Positions 12,143 to 23,097 are shown, counted from the stretch's first letter. The stretch: DNA of 64,000 nucleotides from Xenopus tropicalis (GCF_000004195.4 NC_030678.2:132585104-132649103), one strand, 5' to 3'. The notes: generated by a model from the letters alone, not told the origin. A program made the numbers and translations.

Positions 12143-12351
12143 GGGCTCTGGCACACGGGGAGATTAGTCGCCCGCGACAAATCTCCCTTGTCATGGGCGA
12201 CTAATCTCCCCGAGTTGCCATGACCCGCCATCCCACCGGCGAACATGTAAGTCGCCGGCGGGATGGCGGGTCATGGCAACTCGGGGAGATTAGTCGCCCG
12301 CGAACAGGGAGTTTTGTCGCGGGCGACTAATCTCCCCGTGTGCCAGAGCCC
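12143..12351. mobile_element. Harbinger-like hairpin (GGGCTCTGGCACACG family) in vwa8 intron 2
   Basis: 209 bp with near-perfect inverted ends GGGCTCTGGCACACGGGGAG and CTCCCCGTGTGCCAGAGCCC. Flanks are TAA on the left and TTA on the right. Inner arms have GGAGATTAGTCGCCCGCG. Only about 260 bp from vwa8 exon 2. Confidence 0.9.
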
Positions 12352-12611
12352 TTAGACGCTATAAGAAAGCTTGAACCAGTTAGCCCAGGGAGGGAAAGAC
12401 AGATTAGGCAAGGCTAAAACTGCAATAGCAGCCCATCCCCCCTCACAAGAACAATAGTAAGTAATTTCCCAGATCACAGTGCATATTCATAGTGTTAAAA
12501 ATATAAAATAAATGCAAATAGCAAACATAATTCTAAAACACAGAAGCCAGTTTATATAACATCAGTTGGGTTTATAGTGCCCAAACATTTCTCTGCTTAT
12601 CAACTACTTAC

Positions 12612-12689
12612 TGTAATTTTGGGGAACCAGTTCTGGGTTCTTTGGGAATTTCACTTTATAGGATACATCCCCAATGCTAACAGTGTCAC
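12612..12689 (-). CDS. vwa8: vwa8 coding exon 2
   Basis: 78-bp exon. Acceptor TTCTGTTACAG lies just before 12689 and donor A|GTAAGT just after 12612. It reads DTVSIGDVSYKVKF then PKNPELVPQNY, closely matching the vertebrate VWA8 segment that precedes the first AAA+ module. It begins with two bases completing a Gly codon from exon 1 and ends with one base completing Ile with exon 3 (phase 1 at both ends). Intron 1 is only 185 bp (12690-12874), whereas intron 2 is 5.9 kb and filled with repeats. I see no frame defect. Confidence 0.92.
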
Positions 12690-12874
12690 CTGTAACAGAA
12701 ATAAAGGCATAGAATCATCAAATTAATAACATTAGAATAATAGATATAATTAACATTTTGTAAACAAACATTTTACATTCATAAGTATTGTACATTCTCT
12801 TGGAATCTGGTTTAGTTCATGGGCTTTTCACTACCCTATTCCCCATACTGCAAGTTTTGTTTTCTGGTCTGTAC

Positions 12875-13016
12875 CTGTAGATGTGCTTTGGCACCGGAAA
12901 ACTGTATGTGGTATTGCTCCATGATGGTTTATCAGTTGGTTTAGCAGACACCTGAACCTCCTCAATGAAGAGGCTGGCAGAGTCCCCTTGGGAGGTAGAT
13001 GAAGGAGGGACTGCAT
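12875..13016 (-). CDS. vwa8: vwa8 coding exon 1: start codon and mitochondrial presequence
   Basis: First coding exon of VWA8, a mitochondrial AAA+ ATPase-like protein with a C-terminal VWA domain. Minus-strand ATG at 13016-13014 opens 47 codons starting MQSLLHLPPK and ending RCQSTST, plus one base. The peptide has several Arg, one Lys and no acidic residue, as expected for a matrix-targeting presequence, and its MQS...LL...ASSLRRFRCLL pattern lines up with the human VWA8 N terminus as I remember it. The donor is CTACAG|GTACAG (GT at 12874-12873). The last base joins exon 2 to give Gly, followed by DTVSIGDVSYK. A polypyrimidine run ending TTCTAG at 13028 directly upstream looks like an acceptor, so the exon may begin at 13027 with 11 bases of 5' UTR and an untranslated exon further up. 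The codon-phase fit with exon 2 is exact. Another frame across this interval is also open (13047-12817), but it does not join exon 2 in phase. Confidence 0.8.
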
Positions 13017-13249
13017 GGAGGATGGTGCTAGAAAAAAAAACATCCATGCAAAAAGTGTTTTAGTTAGAGTGATAATCTGACAAAATGTATTACATAACAG
13101 AAAGCAGCTGACTCTAATTTAGTCATAAGACTAAATACAATTAAGGGCAATGGGACAAAGGACTGCCTGGGGCCCACTGAAAACCATATTCAATAAAGCC
13201 CAAAATACAGAGCCAGAGCACCCAAATTGGACCCCATATATATATACAC

Positions 13250-13657
13250 TTAAAGGAACAGTAACACCAAAAAATGAAAGTTTTTTTAAAGTAATTAAAA
13301 TATAATGTACTGTTGCCCTGCACTGGTAAAAGTTGTGTGTTTGCTACAGTAATACTACTATAGTTTATATAAATAAGCTGCTGTGTAGCCATGGGGGCAG
13401 ACATTAAAGTTGGAAAAAAGGTACAGGTTACATAGCAGATAACAGATGACCTCTCTAGAATACAATAGTGTTTATCTGTTATCTGCTATGTGCCTGTGCC
13501 TTTTCTGCTTTGAATGGCTGCCCCCGTGGCTAAACAGCAGCTTTGTTTATATAAATTTCTGGGGCAAACACACCAGTTGTACCAGTGCAGGGCAGCAGTA
13601 TATTTTATTCTTATTACTTTTAAACACTTTCATTTTTTGGTGTTACTGTTCCTTTAA
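13250..13657. mobile_element. T2-type MITE (family A), just upstream of vwa8 exon 1
   Basis: 408 bp with TTAAAGGAACAGTAACACC at the left, GTGTTACTGTTCCTTTAA at the right, and TTAA at both ends. A long foldback structure with arms of about 190 bp, centred near 13450. It lies about 220 bp upstream of the acceptor-like site of the first vwa8 coding exon, so it may sit in a 5' UTR intron. Confidence 0.92.
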
Positions 13658-13970
13658 ATCAGGGGAGGGAGGAAGAATGAAAAAATGTAAGGAAGTATTA
13701 ACAGAAGTTGGTCGGTGGAACGGAGGTCTTTCAACTTCACTGTGTTTCAGTGTGATGTCTTTATTGTGCTAGTTAGATGTAAATAGAACAAGAATAAAGA
13801 AACAGCAAAAAAGAATAGTAGTGAATGGTAGTAGTAGTTAGAGACACTAGTAGAAAACTGGGATTTTTTTATCTAGAATACTTTTGCCAATGGAATGGTT
13901 ACAAGAACATCAAATGTGTGCCGAGTGGAATAGAAGACCAGAAACAGTATGATTTTGGGGTGATTGGGGT

Positions 13971-14148
13971 AATGTTCCCTCTAATTAGTTCTTGGCTATT
14001 TTCTTTTGTACACACTTTTTAAAACTGGTGTGTTCAGTAAAAAATTATGTGATTTCACACAAATATCTTTGTGCAACCACAATTTATTGTGTGTGCTGGT
14101 CTCAAATTTCTGTTTGCATGCACAAGAAGACAGCTTAAAGGGAACATT
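13971..14148. mobile_element. Small inverted-repeat element, possibly hAT
   Basis: The ends AATGTTCCCTCTAA and TTAAAGGGAACATT are inverted matches. Flanks GATTGGGG and CATGGGGG are similar but not identical. Non-coding. Assignment to hAT is tentative. Confidence 0.5.
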
Positions 14149-15019
14149 GCATGGGGGCATTTTACAGACATGGCTGGATACGTTTTATGAGTAAGCATTA
14201 ATTCTGAAAGTAGTGCCACCTTTAGGGTAAACATAACAGGAGTACTACCTCGCTAGGAGCTAGCCCTAAAATGGCAATGTACAGTACTGGCAATATTAGG
14301 AGTAAAAATAAATTACTTTAAAACGGTACTGACAGATCTTGGATCACATGTTGTGAACAAATACATACAATTCAATTCATGGCCATGAAAACTACATCTG
14401 ACATGCAAGTAGATTTTTCTAATGGGAACTGAGCATATAGACCTGTCTCATACAACCATAAATAACTGAAAATATATTCATTTATGAATCATCCTAGATA
14501 TATGCAGAATGTGCAGGAGCAGGTATGGTCAAAACACCTCTATTAAACAAACTGGTGAACTACAACTTTCAGAAGGCTGAAGTTACCTAATTTAACCTAC
14601 TCTTTTTTTTTCATTCCATTAATTAGCCCTTAGGAAAGCCACGAGGGGAATCGTGCAGATTATCTGTGTGTCTCCTGTCAGTGGGAAAGCACAACCCCAG
14701 GAAACACTACTAGCTGCTGTCAGCATGGGGGGGGGGAGATTGGAGGAAGTGACTGAACTGCGTAAGGTTTAAACTCTCAGTCCATGAACTCACAAACTGA
14801 CAGCCTCAAAAGATTTAATGAAGACGCGTTCTTTCAGTCAGTACACCACAGTATCGACATGGCTTTAAGGGGAATGTTGCCACAAACTGTAACTGCCTAC
14901 TGAAGCCAAAGCACTAATACTGCGATAATGTGAGTGCCATTCAGTCACGGCACCAATAAGGCAGGTCAGTCAAGTACTTTTCTTTAGTTTTCTTTAAAAA
15001 ATTCCCTTGTAACCCCGCG
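14149..15019. other. Region upstream of vwa8, no clear feature
   Basis: CpG density rises gradually from about 14640. A poly-G run is at 14727-14735. No gene found. Confidence 0.4.
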
Positions 15020-15330
15020 TGTTCTTACACTGTCACTGTTTGTCCTCCACAGCTCCTGTTGTTGTGTCACCGGCTCATGTGCTGCAGGGGGATGGAGAAA
15101 ACAGGAGCACAAAGTCCTCCCGGAAATACTTCCCCGCCTTAGTGTGAATGAAGCCCAAATAGGGCTGAAATGAATTTAGGCTAGGACCTCTTCCCCCTTT
15201 AGCCATATGGTCATTCGGGCAGGACCTGCTCCCTCCCCCGGCCAGCTCCAGGTAGAACAATAGAAGTGTGAGCAGCGGAGGGAAAGAGGGGGGGGGGGAA
15301 AGGGAGAGGAGAGAGGGGAGGGGAGTTGGG
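15020..15330 (-). promoter_or_regulatory. vwa8: Candidate vwa8 promoter or untranslated first exon
   Basis: This stretch is richer in G+C and CpG than its surroundings. It lies 2 kb upstream of the vwa8 start codon, on the far side of a likely UTR intron whose acceptor is at 13028. An ETS-type CCGGAAA at 15120-15126 (GABPA/NRF-2 class, frequent in promoters of mitochondrial protein genes) and a GTAAGA donor-like site near 15027 on the minus strand fit a first exon. Part of the composition is a poly-G run at about 15288-15299. The assignment is inference from position and composition only. Confidence 0.3.
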
Positions 15331-15363
15331 GCAGAGCAAGGTATGTAATGGGATGTATGTTTG

Positions 15364-15609
15364 TTAAAGGAACAGTAACACCAAAAAATGAAAGTGTATA
15401 AAAGTAATTACAATATAATGTACTGTTGCCCTGCATTGCTACAACTGGTGTGTTTGCCTCAGAAAGACTACTATAGTTTATATAATAAGCTGCTGTGTAG
15501 CCTGGGGACAGCCATTCAAAGGAGAAAAAGCACAGGCACATTGCAGATAACAGACAAACCCCCATTATATGGGGCTTATCTACTAGTTATCTGCTATGTA
15601 ACCTGTGCC
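15364..15609. mobile_element. Left half of a T2-type MITE (family A), cut at the recombinase element
   Basis: Begins TTAAAGGAACAGTAACACC and follows the family to CTATGTAACCTGTGCC at 15609, just past the central turn. The sequence then changes abruptly to the tyrosine-recombinase element. The right arm is not found on the far side of that element, so its arrival or a later deletion removed it. Confidence 0.85.
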
Positions 15610-15901
15610 AATGGATGCCATTGGTGCAGGAGTGGAAGTGCCCAGGAGGAAGATTCTTCGGCCAAAAAGGTTCCGGGATGGAGGGGAGCAGGGGGAGTTG
15701 TTGTTAGGAACCACACGGAGGAGGAAGGCAAGGTATCTTTTGCAGGAGGAGAGTTACACCAAACGTCCGGTGCTGGGAATGGTTGGCAAAGTAATGAGGA
15801 GAAATGGTGCAACGCCGCAGGATTGCGGAAGATTTCCAGATGACGGCAGAGGGGGTACGGAATGTGGCAAGGAATAAGGGGAGTGCGCGGTAAGTGCAGC
15901 G

Positions 15902-15982
15902 GAACAAGGGAGGGGGTTCGGAGGCCCGCGAACAAGGGAGGGGGTTCGGAGGCCGCGAACAAGGGAGGGGGTTCGGAGGGGA
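15902..15982 (+). repeat. Short tandem repeat, three units of about 26-28 bp
   Basis: GAACAAGGGAGGGGGTTCGG is repeated three times with GCCCGC or GCCGC spacers, encoding NKGGGSEA-type repeats in one frame. Located in the leader of the recombinase element. Confidence 0.9.
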
Positions 15983-16559
15983 ATAGGCCGGAAGAAGGCT
16001 GCCACTGCCATCAACGCAGACCACGAAAGGGTCCCAATGGGGGGGAGTAAGGGATTTGGGGAGCGATCAGACCACATCGGGAGACGCAGGAAGGGGGACA
16101 TTGGGTGGATCTGAATGCTGGGAAAAGAAGTTGACGGCCACCGAGACAGAAGGAGGGAGAGAGCGCACCACAGAAAGGGGAGAGGAGTTGGAGGAGGCAT
16201 CGGACAAAGGTAAGTGGGGCATGGAGGCTGATCCTGTCCCTGGGAGGGGGGGTTGCGGGCGAGGCTGGGCAAGATGGGGTTGCAAAACACAACTGAGAGG
16301 TAATGGCCGACCAAGATACGTGCAGGACGCCTTGAGACCCAGGTATGGGGGTGGTCTGCAAGGTTGGTACAATAGCTATGAGGTGATTTTTATGAGGATG
16401 CTTATTGTGATGGGGATGGTTGTAGTTATGATCTGAGGAAGGCGCATAGGCCTTGGCAAAGGAGACCTAGGTGGATGGACCAACAAGATAACATGTACAG
16501 TCATAATTTTGGTTGTGCAAGTTTCTGTCAAGGGAAAAGTGGGATCTTTTCTTCAGACT

Positions 16560-17505
16560 GGCTCCTAAGGCAGAAAGATCTGCTCACGCGTGTCCCAGCA
16601 ATTTATGGCAGTTGGTGAACCCATATTATAAGAGCTATACAGCATGTCATTATCGAAAAAAATTCTGGCCAGCTATAAAAGGGCTTGGGAAAGATGGCAG
16701 CTATTCTGCATTGGTGGTAAGAAAAATTATGCTTTTAAGGATTTATTTGAATTTTTGATGGAACGTTACAAGGAGGGGAAGTCTAAAGCGGTTGCGGCTA
16801 CTACATTGGCGGCAATTTCGCATTTTTCCGTAGCAGGAGGTAGGCCCGATTTCACACATCATCCTATTGTTAAGAAAGTGATGAAGGGCTGGAGTAGAGC
16901 TGAAGGCCCAAGGGTAGATAAAAGGGAACCTATCATTAAAGATAGGCTGCAACAGATATTGCGTTCATTGGGCGCAATTTGTTTTGACCAATTTGAATGT
17001 GTTTAGAGCAGCTTTTGCCCTGTTGTTTGGTGGAGCTTTTCATGTTAGTTAGCTGGTGCCACCTTCTAAGAAGGCAATAGAAAAAGGATTGCAATACAAG
17101 AATGTATCATTACAAAAAAATAAATTGTTGATTTATATTAGTAGGTCGAAGACAGATCAAATGGGTAAAGGAAAATGGGTAAGTATACTGGGAACAGGGG
17201 AAGTATCATGCCCAGCGGTGCGTCCGGAGGGGGGGCAGCTATTGTTGTTGCATAAAGATGGTTCCCCTCTTTCAGCCTTTCAGTTTAGGCAAGTTCTGAA
17301 GAAGGCGGTGTTCGATAATGGTTGGGACCCAAAGAAGTTTGGAACCCATTCTTTTAGAATCGGCGCAGCAACTGAAGCTGCAATGGGGGGTGGTAGCAGT
17401 GACAAGATAAAAAAAAGAGTTCATTTATCGAGGGAAGGTTTGGATTTGTTCATTGGGAATATCAAGGCTTTTATTGATGAATGGTGGAGGTCACGGGCCA
17501 GGTAG
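16560..17505 (+). pseudogene. Tyrosine recombinase of DIRS/Ngaro type, multiply broken
   Basis: Reassembled only by changing frame several times. N-terminal core-binding part: SYKRAWERWQLFC, KNYAFKDLFEFLMERYKEGK, AATTLAAISHFS, HHPIVKKVMKGWSRAEGP. Catalytic part: AAFALLFGGAFHVS, then VPPSKKAIEKGLQY, ISRSKTDQMGKG and FGTHSFRIGAATEAA. The second catalytic box HxxR is intact (His 17346-17348, Arg 17355-17357). The first box, usually FRVSEL or LRVGEL, reads FHVS-stop-LV, so the first catalytic Arg is replaced by His (CAT 17041-17043) and a TAG follows at 17050-17052. No convincing catalytic Tyr follows the HxxR box: the C terminus reads LDLFIGNIKAF. A frameshift lies near 16996. It is inactive as it stands. 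Confidence 0.8.
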
Positions 17506-17704
17506 TGGGGCCATTGGAAAAGGATAGGTGTCACCCTCCCCCTTTTTCCATTGGTTGGCGGCAGTGCGGCTCTGAGAGCATGAGTTGGTTGAAGTGCAGG
17601 CCTACCTTTAGTGAGTCACTAGTGTACATCAGACTTTGACTGCACGGTCTTCTCTGATGCATGCAAGAGACTGGTTAGCGCCATTTATGCACAACGAGGG
17701 AGCA

Positions 17705-17909
17705 GGGGGATGGGCTTAAGAAAGCGATCACTGAGTGCGCACGGCCCTATGATCCCTGCTCTAATTGTTTCATGGTAAATTTTTTGGGCATTGCACCCAC
17801 GTTGGGTAGGGGGATGGGCTTAAGAAAGCGATCACTGAGTGTGCGTGGCCCTATGATCCCTGCTCTAATTTTTCATGGTAAAATTTTTTGGGCATTGCAC
17901 CCACGTTGG
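17705..17909 (+). repeat. Two ~104-bp direct repeats at the 3' side of the recombinase element
   Basis: Units start GGGGGATGGGCTTAAGAAAG at 17705 and 17809 and end CACCCACGTTGG. They differ by a few substitutions and small indels (for example GCGCACGG and GTGCGTGG). Candidates for the B/A repeats of a Ngaro-like element. Confidence 0.88.
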
Positions 17910-17975
17910 TTTTTTGGAGACACAATAGTTTTTGTATTTGGAAAATAAGAGCCGCAGCTGGGGTCAGGGTGTACC

Positions 17976-18066
17976 TATATATATATATATAAAAATAATC
18001 TCATAGAAAGCACTCACGGAAAAAAATATAAAAATAGAACAATTTATTACATCAAAATATATATAT
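17976..18066 (+). repeat. AT-rich simple repeat pair
   Basis: Two short (TA)n runs at 17976-17990 and 18056-18068 near the right edge of the recombinase element. Confidence 0.7.
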
Positions 18067-18235
18067 ATTTTTTATGGTTTCAATAATAAAAGCCTGTGAC
18101 CTCCACAGAATTTGCCACATAATGTCTCAGTGTGTTTACTTTGGTGGTGAGGGGGGATAGGGGGTTCCTTGACCTAGTGCTAGAAGGATGAAGAGCGTTT
18201 ACATATTCATGTCGATAGCAATAGTTCCAGGTTAT

Positions 18236-18328
18236 AAATATTATCTATTTATGTATTTATAAATCACCGGCGTATTCACACAATGTTCACACCAGTCCCT
18301 GCCCCATGAGCTTACAATCTAAGGTTTT
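18236..18328. repeat. LINE 3'-end-like fragment
   Basis: ATTTATAAATCACCGGCGTA then CCCTGCCCCATGAGCTTACA and ATCTAAGG: the same 3' UTR landmarks as at 2572-2690. Confidence 0.45.
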
Positions 18329-18440
18329 ACCGCAGGCTGGATAATACACACAAACTGTATGTCGGGATTATTTGCCAAATTGTTTGAAAACTTATGTGAG
18401 GGATATCATTCCTACACAGCCACACCCTACTATTAATATG

Positions 18441-18765
18441 TACAGGTATGGGATCTGTTATCCAAAATGCTTGGGACCTGGGGTTTTCCAGATAAGGGAT
18501 CTTTCCGTAATTTGGATCTCCATAACTTAAGTCTGCTAAAAATCATTTAAATATTGAATACACCTAATAGGCTTGTTTTGCCTCCAATAAGGATTATTTA
18601 TACCTTAGTTAGGATGAAGTACAAGGTTCTGTTTTATTATTAAATAGAAAAAGGAGATAATTTTTAAAAATTATTTGCTTATAATGGAGTTTATGGCAGA
18701 TGGCCTTTCCGTAATTCGGAGCATTCTGGCTAACGAGTTTCCGGATAAGGGATCCCATACCTGTA
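18441..18765. mobile_element. Palindromic element with TACAGGTATGGGATC ends
   Basis: 325 bp including TA at both ends; ends TACAGGTATGGGATCTGTTA and GGGATCCCATACCTGTA. Subterminal CCGGATAAGGGATC and TTTCCGTAATTCGGA words occur in both arms. A very common Xenopus inverted-repeat element; I do not assign a superfamily. Confidence 0.85.
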
Positions 18766-19826
18766 CTTATAACTAAGAAACCTATTCTGCAGTGCTGACT
18801 CGGAGCCGTATTTATATATAGGCATTCGAGGGCCTGTGCATAGGGTGGCAACCTTAGGTGGGTGACCCTGAGGTGCATATATAATCAATAAAGTTTAAAA
18901 AATAAAAAAAATATAAACTCAACAACTGCCGACCTACTAATGGAGATAAGGAGGGTGAAGTGTCCGGCTCTTTTTACATCCATGACATTATGAGTACCAG
19001 TATGGCAGACTTTGTCACCCTGTGATCTACTCTTGCCACCTGACCTCCATCATGAGATCTACCACAGTTAAAATAGTCTATCATTTGGTTCAATAAGCAA
19101 GAAAAAGTATCAATGTTTTACAAATACACATGGCAATATATTAATGCAGTGCCAAATTAACATTTAATGCCCACATAACATTATTCAAGTGCCAACTTCA
19201 AGTTTAATGTGAAAGGATTGTAGTAGTTTTTACTTCCCTTCTTCATGGCCCACTATGTAGTCTGCACACAGAAACATATATAAAGTGGGAACAAATTTAT
19301 ACAGCGGCTCGGTGAGGACACTTCTATACTCGGATAAAACTACAAAGACTGATGGCTTGAGCATCCGCACTCAAAAGCTCCATTATGCTGGGGGGGGGAA
19401 AAAGAAGTGGCGGGATGTCATCCTGCTGCATTCCACCTCAAGGTCTACCAGAAACTTTAAAGTGAACTATTGGTAGACCGCAATATACCATTTGGGCACC
19501 CCTGCTGTATGGTGTCACTTCCGCCGTTTGGGGGAGTGTACTTAGGTCAGGCTACTAGGGTGGCTGGGTGCTGTACAATACATGGGTGTATACACTGAAC
19601 ATGTTACAAGTATGTTGAACATTTTATGATACAATAGGTGAAGAGGGACCTGCCCCAAAGAGATCTTACAATCTTAAGAAGTGTTGACACACAATTTTGG
19701 GAATGGCCAAGATCAGAAGTTGGCAAGGTGACAGATGTAGCATAGGGTATTTCATTTAGCAGCATATAGTGCTCACTAAAGCTTTGCTAAACGACTGTAG
19801 ATGAAAAGCGTCTTTAAAAAAAAAAT

Positions 19827-20403
19827 TTAAAGGACACGTAAAGCCTACATTTGCCTACAATGTATATCAGTTGGGCACGTCTCCCCCTCCAGAAGGGCAT
19901 CATTTGTACTGCATTTTTCCTCTGATACATAATAAGTTACATTTAAATCTGCAAGCAGCATACACACACACAGACCCTCATTCAACATACATTTAATCAA
20001 GAATACAGGCTCACACAGGCACAACTGTCTTTGATAAAAGTTCTGCTTTGTTTGAGCATTGTAATGGTAAAACTGAGCTAAGGAGAAATAAATTGAAGCA
20101 GACAGCTAGAGCTGAGTTTCTATGGGAACCAGCAATGCCATCTCTTCACTGGCTGCTAGACTGGGGGTGTGTTTAGTAATCTCAGTTTAGAACAACTGAG
20201 CATGTCTGGCAAGCAAGGAACCAAAGCAAATTCCCAAGGGTGGGGGGCCGAGTGGGTTACAGGAGGAGAAGGAAATCTAAGTGATTAAGGAGATGTTACA
20301 ACCTTACTATTAACCTCTGGGCAACCAGTGTGGCAGGTATTGAAAGATTTCAAAGAGGCTGTTCACTTACATTTTTGTGCGTGGGGGTTTACATGTCCTT
20401 TAA
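19827..20403. mobile_element. TTAA-flanked inverted-repeat element (GGACACGTAAAGCC ends)
   Basis: 577 bp with ends TTAAAGGACACGTAAAGCC and GGTTTACATGTCCTTTAA. Same architecture as T2 elements, although the base after GGA departs from the TTAAAGGRR rule. Non-coding. Confidence 0.75.
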
Positions 20404-20571
20404 CTGATCTTTTGAAGACAGAATATAAAAGCAAATTCCAGAGAGGTGCACCCCTGAGCAAAGTCTTTAATGCCCCAGTTTTCATGGTCCAATGTGTGCT
20501 TAGTTATTTTGAGGCACATTTGCATATAATGAAAGTTGTTGTGTTTTTTTTTTTTTATGTACCTACTCTAA

Positions 20572-20797
20572 GGGGCAGATTTATCAAAATGTGAGTTTAG
20601 AGCTTAAGAAACTTTACCCACCCACTCACCCATGCTCTATTCACTCCTATGGGAGTTTAGAAGATTGTTTATCAGTGGGTGAAAGTTAGAACTCACCATT
20701 TGATAAATACACTTCTAAAAATCCCATAGGAATGAATAGAGCATGGGTGAGTTTCTATGTCCTAAGCTCTAAACTCACATATTGATAAATCTGCCCC
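20572..20797. mobile_element. Harbinger-like palindrome (GGGGCAGATTTATC family)
   Basis: 226 bp with ends GGGGCAGATTTATCAAAATG and CATATTGATAAATCTGCCCC, flanked by TAA on the left and TTA on the right. Arms include GAGTTTAGAGCTTA and a central inverted CATGGGTGAGT region. Confidence 0.88.
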
Positions 20798-20924
20798 TTA
20801 AGGCTAGTGGTACATGGGGTGTATAGACAAAGTGGTCAAAGTGCTCCTGTCCATCTATTGCTGCTCATAATGGAAACCCTGACAGACATACATGGATTGG
20901 CAGGTGTACAGCCACACAAATAGG

Positions 20925-21195
20925 CTTCAACTGGGCCGCTGGGAAAAAACCCAGCGGGCCCCGGCGGCCCAGACCCGAACCTTGGTAGCACTCCCCTGGC
21001 CTGACGGTGTTCCTCCCCTGACACGTTAAACTTCCACACGCTCATGGGACTGGGGTTAGGGAGGCTCAGCAGCACCCCCTGACCCCTCACAGGGGCCCCT
21101 AGGGGAGTGTGGGGGACGTGGCCGGTGGAGGGAACGTGCAGGGGCCCTGAGGCGGTAGTCCCGGTGGGCCCTGCACCCCCCAGTCCGACCCAGCA
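20925..21195. mobile_element. Partial hAT-type miniature element of the GTTGGACTGG family
   Basis: The right end CCCAGTCCGACCCAGC (about 21179-21194) and internal CTGGGCCGCTGGG, AAACCCAGCGGG and GGGCCCTG motifs match the 55360-55739 element. The left terminus is not recognisable, so this is a decayed or truncated copy. Confidence 0.5.
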
Positions 21196-21581
21196 CACAA
21201 AAACATTTACTTGCATGCAGAGAACTTTCTATTTAAGAGTAATTGGTAAATTTTGCCTCAACAAATCCTATGCAAGGCAATAGACAGTGGTAATATTTCC
21301 ATCTGGTGGACTGTGGTGAGCTGTATGTCATCTTTTGATAAATATACGCCATTGTGTGCTCTTTTAAAATTATGTTATACTTGTCAGATCAGTGTAATGC
21401 ATCTTTTTTATTTAAAAAAATTTTTCATTCATTTCTACAATTCCTCATTCCCTCCTTTTTATGGAGTCTGCAGGATGTGGTACAAGATGGATCACAATCT
21501 TTAATTTGGGTAACCAGTAAAAAAAAACAGTTTTTATAGTACACAAAAGTGCAAAAAGGCACTGCCTCCCTGTTCTGCAAT

Positions 21582-21998
21582 TTAAAGGAACAGTAATACC
21601 AAAAAATGAAAGTGTATAAAAGTAACTAAAATATAATGTGCTGCTGCCCTGCACTGGTAAAAGTTGTGTGTTTACTTCAGAAAGTCTACTATAATTTCTA
21701 TATAATAAGCTGCTATGTAGCCATGGGGGCAGCCATTCAAAGGAGAAAAGGCACAGGCAAAACAGATAAAACACTATTGTATTCTACAGAGCTTATCAGT
21801 TATCTGCTATGTAACCTGTGCCTTTTCTCCTTTTTTCCAGCTTGAATGGCTGCCCCCGTGGCTACACAGCAGCTTATTATATAAATTATAGTAGTGTTAC
21901 TGTAGCAAACACACCAGTTTTACCAGTGCAGGGCAACAGTGCATTATATATTTATTACTTTAAAGCTCTTTCATTTTTTAGTGTTACTGTTCCTTTAA
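21582..21998. mobile_element. T2-type MITE (family A)
   Basis: 417 bp flanked by TTAA, with ends TTAAAGGAACAGTAATACC and TAGTGTTACTGTTCCTTTAA. Inverted arms of about 190 bp are separated by a centre near GATAAAACACTATTG. Very similar to the 7315-7727 copy. Confidence 0.92.
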
Positions 21999-21999
21999 C

Positions 22000-23097
22000 A
22001 ACTCTACTTGAAAGCCTTTCCAGAGGATTTGCTAAATATATCTACAGTATCAATCAAGGATTAATTTAGCAGCACAACTAGAGACTTCCACCCTTCTTTT
22101 CCTCACTTCTTCCTACCACTTTACCCCTACTCCTCTGATAATTATATCACTGGGCTAATTAACATAGACTGCTGTGCAGCCAGTTTTCTCTGTTAAAACA
22201 TAAAGGCTGTGTGCACAAAAAATACTATTGTGCATAGTTTTCAAAATTTCAACAGAGAGGGAGAGACCAAAATATCAGATTATTTTTTTTCTGTTAAATT
22301 TTCTGTGCTCTGCTCAATAGTTTGTGCATTAGGATTTTATAACCTGTGGGCACACACTAATTTGTTGTTGTACTTTAGTTCTCCTTTAATACATCTGTAT
22401 GCTGCATAAACTAGCAACCAAATATGCTTGGGCATTCAGAAACATCCATGGTAGTATCCTAACTTTATCCAGACTGTAAGTTTTTACTATCAGTGCAATT
22501 TATGCATTCCACAACATGCCACTACAAGCCTTGAATTATTTATATCTGGCATTTTGGTCTGTACTTACAAAAGTGCATGTAGAAGGGTTATTGGGTAATA
22601 TAAACATGGCAAAAGATCAAAAGTACCTCCCATTTAGTGGTGTAATAAGCATTATATGAGCAATGTGCAGAGTCATTAGGAATACCAAATTTTAAAGGGG
22701 ACCCAGAGGGGTTCCATTATGAAATTCGTAAGATTTGCACTTTCCCATCCACATTCTGTAGTGCCTGAACCTTGTGTTGAGAACTAAACTTTATTGAATT
22801 TGGAAGCTTTGTTAACTTTGTTACAAGCAAGACTGAGTGATCAGATTCAGTTATAATGTTGCAAACTATTCCACTCTAACTGCATTGGTAAATTAGCTCG
22901 AGAGTGAAGTCTGTATTGATACATGTGCCAAAATCTAAAACCTACACTGCAGTAGATTCTTTAATTGTTTTAGTTCAACACTCTTCAGAACTGAGCAACC
23001 TCCCATTTGATAAAAGGAGGTGGGAAACTCCAAACCCATCCCCAGTTAGTTGTGCCTTATATGCTATAATCCATAATTTAAAAAATTCCTTCTCTTT
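22000..23097. other. Intergenic, nothing recognised
   Basis: AT-rich sequence between a T2-type element and the L2 LINE. Short frames only. Confidence 0.45.

Larger units (their letters stand above)
15610..17930 (+). mobile_element. Decayed tyrosine-recombinase element (DIRS/Ngaro-like)
   Basis: Starts abruptly inside a T2 element at 15610. Content in order: an Arg-rich leader frame (RRKILRPKRF), a short tandem repeat (15902-15980), a tyrosine-recombinase reading region with frameshifts (about 16560-17505), then two ~104-bp direct repeats at 17705-17909. Recombinase plus 3' direct repeats suggests the split-repeat layout of DIRS/Ngaro retrotransposons. No reverse transcriptase or RNase H frame is found, so it is either an internally deleted copy or a recombinase-only (Crypton-like) element. 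The right boundary is uncertain. Confidence 0.6.

Noticed and set aside
12817..13047. Alternative frame of vwa8 exon 1 (LHAVPPSSTSQGDS...)
   Set aside because: Longer open frame, but it ends in the wrong phase for exon 2; the neighbouring frame gives an Arg-rich presequence and joins exon 2 exactly.
15754..16314. 186-codon minus-strand frame rich in Pro and Leu
   Set aside because: Antisense of the GC-rich leader of the recombinase element, including its short tandem repeat; compositional.
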